Part shown: positions 1-4,938 of the stretch, one piece after another | Layout of the letters: each line of letters begins with the position of its first letter | How positions within the stretch are numbered: the first letter of the stretch is position 1 | NCBI GenBank assembly: GCA_904420155.1 | Contig: CAJFUH010000001.1 | Span: forward strand, 1 to 6,730 | DNA length: 6,730 bases | Direction: 5' to 3' | Source: an uncultured Clostridia bacterium | Lineage (GTDB): Bacteria; Bacillota; Clostridia; Oscillospirales; Acutalibacteraceae | Made by a program: the position numbers and the translations under genes | The notes under the pieces: generated by a model | What the model was told of the DNA's origin: nothing | Seen by the model: the letters and a program-made list of their open reading frames with translations, nothing else | The model's database searches: none

Positions 1-1
1 C

Positions 2-145
2 AATACCCTCCCCCTCCAAATTTATTCCATGATGAAAATGGGAGTAACGCCGGAAATCAACGCCTTATGTACGCTGATGCTGGGCGCCGTTTTCCTCCTT
101 GTCGCTCTCTTCCGGCTATTCCGGATCCGGCGTAAAGCCGCCTAA
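2..145 (+). CDS. potC: PotC-type polyamine ABC transporter permease, C-terminal 47 residues (5' end outside window)
   Basis: The frame open from base 2 to TAA at 143-145 encodes the tail of an inner-membrane permease. It contains the stretch MGVTPEINAL, which closely resembles the end of PotC/PotI permeases (GV[ST]PE[VI]NAL just before the last helix). A final hydrophobic helix (about LCTLMLGAVFLLVALF) and a basic cytoplasmic tail (RIRRKAA) follow. In the family, PotC pairs with PotB to form the spermidine/putrescine channel powered by PotA, and the PotD lipoprotein feeds it. The next gene is potD-like, which fits the usual potABCD order. Only the tail is visible, so assignment to PotC rather than another permease of the family rests on the short motif and the neighbour. 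The gap to the next start is about 100 bp. Confidence 0.85.
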   Translation, partial: NTLPLQIYSMMKMGVTPEINALCTLMLGAVFLLVALFRLFRIRRKAA

Positions 146-148
146 CCA

Positions 149-176
149 TTTACAATCCAATCTAGATGCGTATTAG
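149..176 (+). promoter_or_regulatory. Possible sigma-A promoter for potD
   Basis: TTTACA at 149-154 and TATTAG at 171-176 are separated by 16 bp (5/6 and 4/6 matches to consensus). A weak A/T-rich hairpin (AAAACC/GGTTTT at 177-182 and 188-193, loop of 5) follows at the expected transcript start. The potC-potD gap is longer than usual for this operon, so a private promoter or partial attenuation is possible. This is a pattern match only. Confidence 0.3.
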
Positions 177-248
177 AAAACCCAAAAGGTTTTTACACAA
201 ATAAATAAAAGATTTCAAAGGATTATAGGAAAAGAAAGGATGAATCAT

Positions 249-1364
249 ATGATGAAAATGTTGAAACGAGGAGTTAGCCTAGTATTGGCTCTCATATTCT
301 CAGCGCTTCTGTTTACCGGATGCGCCATGAATGGAGACGCCCCGCAAGGGCAAAATACTTCCTCCGGAGATTCGGGCGGAGAGGAAAAAGTGCTCAATAT
401 CTTTACCTGGGCAACTTACTTCCCCGACGATATTTTGGAAGAGTTTACCCAACAGACCGGGATCAAAGTGCAGTACAGCAACTTTGACAGCAATGAGGAA
501 ATGCTGATGAAACTACAGGCTTCCAATGGCAGCGATTACGATATCGTGCTGGCCAGCGATTATATCATCGATATGGCCCGCAAGCAGGAGTTGATCGCCA
601 AACTGGATAAAAGCCAAATCCCCAACTTTGAAAATATCAATCCTGATTTCCAAAGCAAATTCTACGACGAAAACAACGAGTATACCGTCCCTTATTCCGC
701 CGGCGTACCCGTTTTGATCTATAATCCTGATTTGGTAAATATCCCTATTCAGGGATATGAAGATTTGTGGAATCCGGCTCTCAACGACTCGGTCGTTCTG
801 ATGGACGACGCCCGCAATGTCATCGGCCTCACTTTGAAAACCATGGGCGAAAGCTTTAATACCACAGATTCTGACACTCTTAACCAGGCAAAGGAAAAAC
901 TGATGGAACTCAAGCCCAATATTCTGGCCTTGGATTATAACACTTCTTATCAGAAGCTGATCAACGGAGAAGCGTCCGTGGGATATATGTTTACCTCTCA
1001 GGCCGCTACCGCCCTGCTAGAAAATGAAAACTTAAAAGTAGTCTATCCCAAAGAAGGGATCGGTTTCGGTATCGATTCTTGTTTCATCCCTGTTAACGCC
1101 CCCCATCCTTCCAATGCCCATCAATTCTTAAACTTTATTTTGGATCCTCAGCGCAGCGCCCACATTTCGGAACAAACTCTTTACATCAATTGTAATCAGG
1201 CCGCTACCCCTTATGTGGAACAATCCAGCCTGCCGGACAGCGTTAAAAACCAGGTCCTCACCGTTCCGGAAGATCTGCTGAAAGACGCCGAATTTATTCA
1301 GGATATCGGAACTGATGCCAGCGAACTGTACCAGAATATCTGGACTGAATTTAAGCAAAGCTAA
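249..1364 (+). CDS. potD: PotD-type polyamine (spermidine/putrescine)-binding lipoprotein
   Basis: Extracellular substrate-binding protein of the polyamine ABC importer. The open frame begins at ATG 240, but the ribosome site GAAAGG (234-239) touches that codon. ATG 249 has 8-9 nt spacing and is preferred (371 aa). The N-terminus is a lipoprotein signal: KR, a hydrophobic core, then LLFTGC, with the lipidated Cys at residue 25 of this start (28 from ATG 240). A Gly/Ser-rich linker follows. The mature domain aligns along its length with E. coli PotD: NIFTWATYFPDDILEEFTQ, TGIKV, SNEEM, a YDIV-A-SDY segment, VPYSAG, MDDAR, VYPKEGIGF and a C-terminal FLNFIL. Residue numbers below count from ATG 240. 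Trp57, Asp190, Asp279 and Tyr315 match pocket residues. Other E. coli contacts differ (Asn193 for Glu, Phe251 for Trp, Gly277 for Trp), so the preferred polyamine is uncertain. A strong terminator follows directly. Confidence 0.93.
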   Translation: MMKMLKRGVSLVLALIFSALLFTGCAMNGDAPQGQNTSSGDSGGEEKVLNIFTWATYFPDDILEEFTQQTGIKVQYSNFDSNEEMLMKLQASNGSDYDIVLASDYIIDMARKQELIAKLDKSQIPNFENINPDFQSKFYDENNEYTVPYSAGVPVLIYNPDLVNIPIQGYEDLWNPALNDSVVLMDDARNVIGLTLKTMGESFNTTDSDTLNQAKEKLMELKPNILALDYNTSYQKLINGEASVGYMFTSQAATALLENENLKVVYPKEGIGFGIDSCFIPVNAPHPSNAHQFLNFILDPQRSAHISEQTLYINCNQAATPYVEQSSLPDSVKNQVLTVPEDLLKDAEFIQDIGTDASELYQNIWTEFKQS

Positions 1365-1384
1365 CGTCAAAATCCGATGACGGG

Positions 1385-1424
1385 AAAGGCCGTCCTTGCG
1401 GATTTTCGCAAGGACGGCCTTTTT
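1385..1424 (+). terminator. Intrinsic terminator of the pot operon
   Basis: Perfect 16-bp stem (AAAGGCCGTCCTTGCG at 1385-1400 against 1407-1422) with a 6-nt loop GATTTT, ending in T5 (1420-1424). It starts 20 bp after the potD stop. Only about 50 bp separate it from mutY, and I see no convincing promoter in that gap, so mutY may depend on read-through or on a weak promoter. Confidence 0.93.
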
Positions 1425-1473
1425 CTATCCTTTTCCACCTACCAGATCCGTGTTGAAAGGGAGGTTATCTTGT

Positions 1474-2574
1474 ATGCATCAAGAAATCCAAGGTACCCAG
1501 TTGTCCTCTATCGTACAACCTCTGCTCCTTTGGTATGAAAAACAGGCCCGCGTGCTCCCCTGGCGGGAACGCCCGGAGCCTTACCGCGTATGGCTTTCGG
1601 AAATTATGCTGCAACAGACCCGTGTGGAGGCGGTAAAGCCTTATTATGAACGCTTCCTGGATGCGCTGCCTGATATCCCCGCCCTGGCCCAAGCCAGCGA
1701 AGACCAATTAATGAAATTATGGGAAGGCCTGGGATACTACAGCCGGGTGCGCAACCTGCAAAAGGCGGCCCAGATCGTAGTCCGGGAATACGGCGGAAAG
1801 CTGCCCGCAGACGTCTCTCTCCTGCAAAAGCTGCCGGGGATTGGGCCTTATACCGCAGGCGCTATCGCTTCTATCGCCTATGGTATCCCCGCCCCCGCCG
1901 TAGACGGCAATGTACTCCGGGTTGTCTCCCGGATCTGCGCCAGCAGGGCCGATATTTTAAATGCAAAAGTAAAAAAAATGGTGGAACAGGCTATCAGGGA
2001 AATCCTGCCCCCTTCCCGTGCCGGGGATTTCAACCAAGCCCTGATGGAATTGGGGGCCATGGTATGCCTGCCCAATGGGATTGCAAAATGCCATTGCTGT
2101 CCGGTATCCCACCTCTGCCGCGCACACCAAGAGGATATTGTCATGGAGCTTCCCGTCAAAACTCCAAAAAAGCCCAGGACAATCCAATGGAAAACCATAG
2201 TGGTACTCTTTTGTGAAAACCGGACAGCACTTCGGCGCCGTCCCCCTTCCGGGCTGCTGGCCGGTATGTGGGAGCTGCCAAACTACGAAGGCTCGCTTTC
2301 TAAAGACGAAGTCGTCCACCTGATCGAATCCCAGGGAGGGAATATCTCTTCCGTATATTCTCTTCGCCCTGCAAAGCACATCTTTACCCATATCGAATGG
2401 CACATGACCGGTTATGCGGTGATCTTAAATCATCTGTTGGAAAATGATGAATGGGAATGGGTGGATTTATCTCAGCTGCAAAACCAGTATGCACTCCCGG
2501 GAGCTTTTCACTCCTATACCCAGTTTATCGAGAAACAACTTTTGGAACTTTCCTTCCCTGGTCAGGGGAAATAA
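1474..2574 (+). CDS. mutY: A/G-specific adenine glycosylase MutY
   Basis: Base-excision repair enzyme that removes adenine mispaired with 8-oxoguanine, preventing G:C to T:A transversions. Start: ATG 1474 follows AAAGGGAGG (1456-1464) with 9 nt spacing. The frame runs upstream to a TTG at 1396, but that lies inside the terminator hairpin. The product is 366 aa, normal for the family. Visible parts: LPWR near residue 28; SEIMLQQT with catalytic Glu43; helix-hairpin-helix LPGIGPYTAGAI (120-131) followed by VDGNV with catalytic Asp144; iron-sulphur cysteines at 198, 206, 209 and 215. The C-terminal NUDIX-like domain carries GLLAGMWELPN (260-270) and HIFTHIEWHMTGY (302-314), which read 8-oxoG. 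The first cysteine spacing is X7 rather than the X6 of E. coli. The gene runs convergently into ppiC with a shared terminator. Confidence 0.97.
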   Translation: MHQEIQGTQLSSIVQPLLLWYEKQARVLPWRERPEPYRVWLSEIMLQQTRVEAVKPYYERFLDALPDIPALAQASEDQLMKLWEGLGYYSRVRNLQKAAQIVVREYGGKLPADVSLLQKLPGIGPYTAGAIASIAYGIPAPAVDGNVLRVVSRICASRADILNAKVKKMVEQAIREILPPSRAGDFNQALMELGAMVCLPNGIAKCHCCPVSHLCRAHQEDIVMELPVKTPKKPRTIQWKTIVVLFCENRTALRRRPPSGLLAGMWELPNYEGSLSKDEVVHLIESQGGNISSVYSLRPAKHIFTHIEWHMTGYAVILNHLLENDEWEWVDLSQLQNQYALPGAFHSYTQFIEKQLLELSFPGQGK

Positions 2575-2630
2575 AAAGAGAAATCCTTGTGGCGGGAAAA
2601 GCTATGACTTCCTTGTACAATTTTACCCAG

Positions 2631-2688
2631 GACAAAGGACGCGCTGTCAATCCTTTTTGGATATAAACAGCGCGTCCTTTGTCTTTAT
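2631..2688. terminator. Convergent hairpin terminator between mutY and the PpiC gene
   Basis: Perfect 17-bp inverted repeat: GACAAAGGACGCGCTGT at 2631-2647 and its complement at 2667-2683, with a 19-nt loop. On the plus strand TTTATT follows the stem. On the minus strand the stem begins one base after the foldase stop codon (2685-2687), without a clean T-run behind it. It most likely ends mutY transcription and protects or ends the opposing mRNA. Confidence 0.8.
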
Positions 2689-3722
2689 TGTAAACTGTCT
2701 ACATTGATCTGGTCATATTGCGGCCCATATTCAATCGTCAAACCATTCTGAATCTCGCTGTATTCCTGCTGGATCAAAAGTTGACGGTGCTGCGTGATTA
2801 GGCTATCTATATTCTCATTGATATAATCCTCATCCAGGGGAAGGCGTTTGATGATATGATAGCCGGCCGTCGTCTCTACCAGACCGCTGATTTCATTTTC
2901 CTGCAATTGGGATGCAGCGTCATAGAACGGTTGCAGCATCATACCATCGGTAAAATAATACCCGTCGGGATTCTCTTCCATGCCGGGGTCTTCCCCATAT
3001 TCTTCCACCAGCGCGTCAAAATCCTCTCCGGCCTGCGCCTTTGCCAACGCCTCTTCCGCCTTCTGTTTCTGGGCCTCATCGTCGTCGGTCCCGGTTTGCA
3101 GCAGGATATGGGTGGCATGAATATACTCGTTGTTTAAAATTTCTTTCATTTCATCTTCTGTTGTCAGATATTTCCCCGTAGTGCTGTTCATCAATTCGCT
3201 GGCTACTTTCTGTTGGAGGAGGGAGCTGGCTATCATCTGGCGGAACAGGTCTTTTGTCAGATACTGCTCTTTCATTCCTTCCTGGAATTTTGCCTCGTCT
3301 CCTTCATAGTTCTGATTGATATAGTAGTCTACCTGCGTATCCACAGTTTTCTCATCGCTCTCGCTCAGGGTTACCCCATAGGTATCCGCCATCTTCTGGT
3401 TGGCATAGTAGCCCCGAATATTCTCCAAAACCGCGTCCTTGATGCTGTCTTGTTCCTCCGCGTGGGTATCCCAGTAAGAATCGTCTCCCTGGTCCATTTC
3501 CTTTTTAATATTGAGGTAAAAATAACGGTACAGATCCAGCGGGACTTCTTCTCCATCTACTTTCATGACGTAAGGCACTTCCACTTGCTGCCCATCCACC
3601 GTAATCGTTGTAGCCGCAGCAGGCGCTGTTCCTTCCGCTGACTGTTGGCATCCCGACAGAAGCGCTGTCCCTATGGCTACCGCCAGAAGCAAGCTGGCAA
3701 CTTTCTGAAAAGGTTTCTTCAT
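2685..3722 (-). CDS. Secreted peptidyl-prolyl isomerase lipoprotein, parvulin (PpiC/PrsA-like) family
   Basis: Extracytoplasmic folding factor expected on the outer face of the membrane. Start: ATG at 3722 with AGGAG (3733-3729) 6 nt upstream. The 345-aa product begins MKKPFQK and a hydrophobic stretch ending LLSGC, a good lipobox with Cys25 as the lipidated residue. Residues about 52-190 form a helical SurA_N-like chaperone segment (KVDGEEVPLDLYRYFY onward). The parvulin domain spans about 200-294: ATHILLQT with His203, a charged helix, AGEDFDALVEEYGEDPG, FYDAASQL, and TAGYHIIKR with His289, which are the two conserved histidines. A charged helical tail ends the protein. The usual GGDLGWF-like loop is replaced by PDGYYFTDG, so catalytic strength is uncertain while chaperone function is plausible. 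The gene is monocistronic. PrsA is the closest named relative, but orthology cannot be proven here. Confidence 0.92.
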   Translation of the reverse strand: MKKPFQKVASLLLAVAIGTALLSGCQQSAEGTAPAAATTITVDGQQVEVPYVMKVDGEEVPLDLYRYFYLNIKKEMDQGDDSYWDTHAEEQDSIKDAVLENIRGYYANQKMADTYGVTLSESDEKTVDTQVDYYINQNYEGDEAKFQEGMKEQYLTKDLFRQMIASSLLQQKVASELMNSTTGKYLTTEDEMKEILNNEYIHATHILLQTGTDDDEAQKQKAEEALAKAQAGEDFDALVEEYGEDPGMEENPDGYYFTDGMMLQPFYDAASQLQENEISGLVETTAGYHIIKRLPLDEDYINENIDSLITQHRQLLIQQEYSEIQNGLTIEYGPQYDQINVDSLQ

Positions 3723-3795
3723 ATTACACTCCTACCTATCTATTTGCAACTGTTTGACCATAATTTTCTGGAACAGCTGCATATTCTCGTTTTTT

Positions 3796-3804
3796 ATCAT
3801 ATCA
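3796..3804 (-). promoter_or_regulatory. Extended -10 promoter for the PpiC lipoprotein gene
   Basis: Read on the minus strand, TGATATGAT (3804 to 3796) is an extended -10 element (TGn plus TATGAT, 5/6). It lies about 65 bp before the ribosome site. No good -35 is found at 16-18 bp, as is common for extended -10 promoters. Confidence 0.45.
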
Positions 3805-3868
3805 CACTTGACAACAGAAGAAAAGTGGGAAACGAAAAAGAGTGCTTTATGCCGGATTCCCACGAAAG

Positions 3869-3928
3869 ATGAGGAAAGCGGAAACCTATTTTTATTACAA
3901 AGCCGCACCAGATTTCCGCCTTTCTCAT
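3869..3928. repeat. Imperfect 16-bp inverted repeat between the XRE regulator and the PpiC gene
   Basis: Arms 3869-3884 (core GAGGAAAGCGGAAA at 3871-3884) and 3913-3928 (core TTTCCGCCTTTCTC) pair over 16 positions with one G-U and one A-C mismatch. The loop is 28 nt. Neither side has a T-run typical of a terminator, although AGTTTT follows on the plus strand. It sits in the 276-bp gap 3723-3998, which otherwise holds the PpiC promoter and the XRE terminator and no credible gene. Confidence 0.6.
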
Positions 3929-3980
3929 AGTTTTCTGAAATATGAATCACATATATCTCTTTATCCTTGTGAACCAATGA

Positions 3981-4011
3981 TAAAAAAATAGGAGAGGCTT
4001 ATTTTTCTCCT
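3981..4011 (-). terminator. Intrinsic terminator of the minus-strand XRE gene
   Basis: On the minus strand AGGAGA (4011-4006), a 10-nt loop and TCTCCT (3995-3990) are followed by ATTTTTTT (3989-3982). The 6-bp stem overlaps the last codons of the gene, which is acceptable for a compact terminator. The stem is short, so efficiency is uncertain. Confidence 0.6.
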
Positions 4012-4331
4012 CTCTCTTTCCCTTTCATGGATTGGAAAAACAGAATCATAAGTTTCTCCAATTGTGCGTATTCATATTCCGAACAATTTTCCAGCAAATG
4101 GATAACCGGTATTGCATCCCTCTTTTTCTCTCCTCTGAGAATGTAGTCTGTGGATACATGCAGGCAGTTGGCGATCCTGTCTAAAGTGTACATAGACATC
4201 CCTTTAGATCCATTCTCAATGTCTACCAAAAATGTATTGCTGATCCCAGCCATATCCGCAAATTCTTCCCTTTTGTATCCTTGGTTTTCCCTCAAATTAC
4301 GAATCCGCTCGCCAATTAACAACCGATCCAA
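3999..4331 (-). CDS. XRE-family HTH transcriptional regulator
   Basis: Small cytoplasmic DNA-binding protein of 110 aa. Residues about 6-66 form a complete HTH_3/Cro-cI fold: IGERIRNLRENQGYKREEFADMAGIS, with recognition helix near NTFLVDIENGSKG, then LDRIANCLHVSTDYILRG. The tail (about 73-104) has a helical IPVIHLLENC-EYEYAQLEKLMILFF segment, probably for dimerisation. The only usable start codon is TTG at 4331, with AGGAG (4345-4341) 9 nt upstream. A much stronger site, GGAGG (4364-4360), lies 7 nt before an in-frame ATC (4352-4350), which would add IKQEKSN. The original start may have been ATG there. The gene is divergent from a second XRE gene and shares inverted repeats with it, so autoregulation or cross-regulation is likely. 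Target genes are unknown. Confidence 0.9.
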   Translation of the reverse strand: MDRLLIGERIRNLRENQGYKREEFADMAGISNTFLVDIENGSKGMSMYTLDRIANCLHVSTDYILRGEKKRDAIPVIHLLENCSEYEYAQLEKLMILFFQSMKGKERGEK

Positions 4332-4384
4332 ATTGCTTTTCTCCTGTTTGATAAAATCACCTCCTTTTTATTAAATCAATAATT

Positions 4385-4412
4385 AGTATAAGTCTTATCT
4401 TTTTATACGCAA
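4385..4412 (-). promoter_or_regulatory. Promoter of the minus-strand XRE gene
   Basis: On the minus strand TTGCGT (4412-4407) and TATACT (4390-4385) are separated by 16 bp. The -35 overlaps one arm of the CGCAAC/GTTGCG palindrome, placing the promoter under a likely operator shared with the divergent gene. Confidence 0.5.
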
Positions 4413-4430
4413 CCAACTATTGGCGTTGCG
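4408..4430. promoter_or_regulatory. Candidate operator palindrome over both -35 elements
   Basis: CGCAAC (4408-4413) and GTTGCG (4425-4430) are inverted and centred between the two divergent -35 boxes. Nested inside is CCAA-CTA-TTGG (4413-4423). A dimeric XRE protein bound here would block both promoters. The spacing and symmetry are seen in the sequence; the binding is inferred. Confidence 0.45.
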
Positions 4431-4454
4431 ATTTTTCAACTATAGCTGTATAAT
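4426..4454 (+). promoter_or_regulatory. Sigma-A promoter of the plus-strand XRE gene
   Basis: TTGCGA (4426-4431) and a perfect TATAAT (4449-4454) with an ideal 17-bp spacer. Transcription should start near 4461, about 31 bp before the ATG. Confidence 0.68.
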
Positions 4455-4491
4455 AAATCTAGTAAATGTGCGTATAAAACGAGGTGATGAA

Positions 4492-4716
4492 ATGAGACAG
4501 CTTCCTGATGAAAAGATAGACTTCACTTTTGCAAATCGCTTGCGTCAAAGAAGAATGGATTTGCATTTTACTCAAGCGGAAATGGCCACGATGTTAGGAA
4601 TTGAGAGATCCTCTTATACTTATTACGAAATGGGAAAAACACAGCCCAATCTAAAGACTTAAAAAAAACTGAAAAAGATTTTGGACGTTTCTCTGGATTA
4701 TCTGATTGGGGAGTAA
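4492..4716 (+). pseudogene. XRE-family HTH regulator interrupted by an in-frame stop
   Basis: ATG 4492 has GAGGTGAT (4481-4488) at good spacing. The frame encodes 56 aa: FANRLRQRRMDLHFTQAEMATMLGIE, then SSYTYYEMGKTQPNLKT, with helices 1-4 of a Cro/cI-type HTH. It stops at TAA 4660-4662. The same frame continues for 17 more codons, KKLKKILDVSLDYLIGE, to TAA 4714-4716. That is exactly the fifth helix and the DYLIG ending typical of short XRE proteins. The family pattern LK-x-LKKLxKIL puts Leu at the stop, so a TTA to TAA change (T to A at 4661) is the simplest explanation. It could also be a sequencing error in the T/A run. Without helix 5 the product is probably unstable. The intact protein would be 74 aa. 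Its divergent partner and the shared promoter region suggest a former two-regulator switch. Confidence 0.8.
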
Positions 4717-4740
4717 TTTTTTAGAATAAGCAGATTTATT

Positions 4741-4769
4741 TTGTCATCTTTCATCGTTTTTACTAATAT
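4741..4769 (+). promoter_or_regulatory. Possible promoter upstream of the spore-protein leader
   Basis: TTGTCA (4741-4746) and TAATAT (4764-4769) with a 17-bp spacer (5/6 and 4/6 matches). The transcript would start near 4776, right at the first arm of the folded leader. The region is very AT-rich, so chance matches are likely. Confidence 0.28.
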
Positions 4770-4778
4770 AGATTGGTT

Positions 4779-4834
4779 GGGAGAACATATCTTTTTTCCA
4801 AAAGATAGGGAGAAAAGAATGTTCTTCCTTTTTT
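4779..4834 (+). terminator. Nested hairpins followed by T6, probable terminator or attenuator
   Basis: A compact stem GGGAGAA (4808-4814) / TTCTTCC (4822-4828), with one G-U and a 7-nt loop, is followed by TTTTTT (4829-4834), a plausible intrinsic terminator. A second GGGAGAA-like copy (GGGAGAACAT, 4779-4788) can pair instead with ATGTTCTTCC (4819-4828, one G-U). Between them is a perfect stem TATCTTTT/AAAAGATA (4788-4795 / 4800-4807, loop TTCC). It could simply end the broken XRE transcript, or form alternative folds in the leader of the spore gene. Confidence 0.5.
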
Positions 4835-4861
4835 GGGCGAAACTATCTTTAAATATTGCCT

Positions 4862-4906
4862 GAGAAAAAGAGCTTACTTTTTTTGAGGACATTCTGTCTT
4901 TTTCTC
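4862..4906 (+). repeat. 10-bp inverted repeat just before the spore germination gene
   Basis: GAGAAAAAGA (4862-4871) and TCTTTTTCTC (4897-4906) are perfectly inverted with a 25-nt loop, ending 20 bp before the gene's ribosome site. Both arms are low complexity (A-run against T-run), so chance is possible. Confidence 0.35.
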
Positions 4907-4938
4907 CTTTTCGCAGGTAGAAAGGCAAGGTAAAAGAT

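Larger units (their letters stand above)
4401..4479. repeat. 11-bp inverted repeat TGCGTATAAAA flanking the divergent promoters
   Basis: TTTTATACGCA (4401-4411) and its exact complement TGCGTATAAAA (4469-4479) are 57 bp apart. The first copy overlaps the minus-strand promoter. The second sits in the leader of the plus-strand XRE gene, just before its ribosome site. Each copy therefore has the same orientation relative to its own gene, as expected of a regulator-binding site serving both. The function is inferred. Confidence 0.55.

Noticed and set aside
1719..2216. Plus-strand open frame of 165 codons inside mutY
   Set aside because: Arg/Pro/Gly-rich frame overlapping the unmistakable MutY coding frame; a shadow.
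1957..2403. Minus-strand open frame of 148 codons inside mutY
   Set aside because: Antisense to conserved MutY domains, with no recognisable motif.
3213..3641. Plus-strand open frame of 142 codons antisense to the PpiC gene
   Set aside because: The opposite strand encodes a full lipoprotein with conserved parvulin motifs; the hydrophobic antisense product is an artefact.
3808..3813. Perfect TTGACA on the plus strand
   Set aside because: No -10 element at 16-18 bp and no plus-strand gene downstream.
3732..3977. Minus-strand open frame of 81 codons upstream of the PpiC gene
   Set aside because: It spans the likely PpiC promoter and a hairpin, lacks a ribosome site and resembles no family.
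4660..4668. Programmed frameshift or transcript slippage at T2A8 in the plus-strand XRE gene
   Set aside because: The conserved tail is in the same frame as the upstream part, so slippage would not restore it; a nonsense change explains the data better.
4867..4896. Forespore sigma-G promoter for the spore gene, with CATTCTG at 4890-4896 as -10
   Set aside because: The -10 is 6/7 to the consensus I know, but no acceptable -35 is found at 17-18 bp, so it is not annotated.
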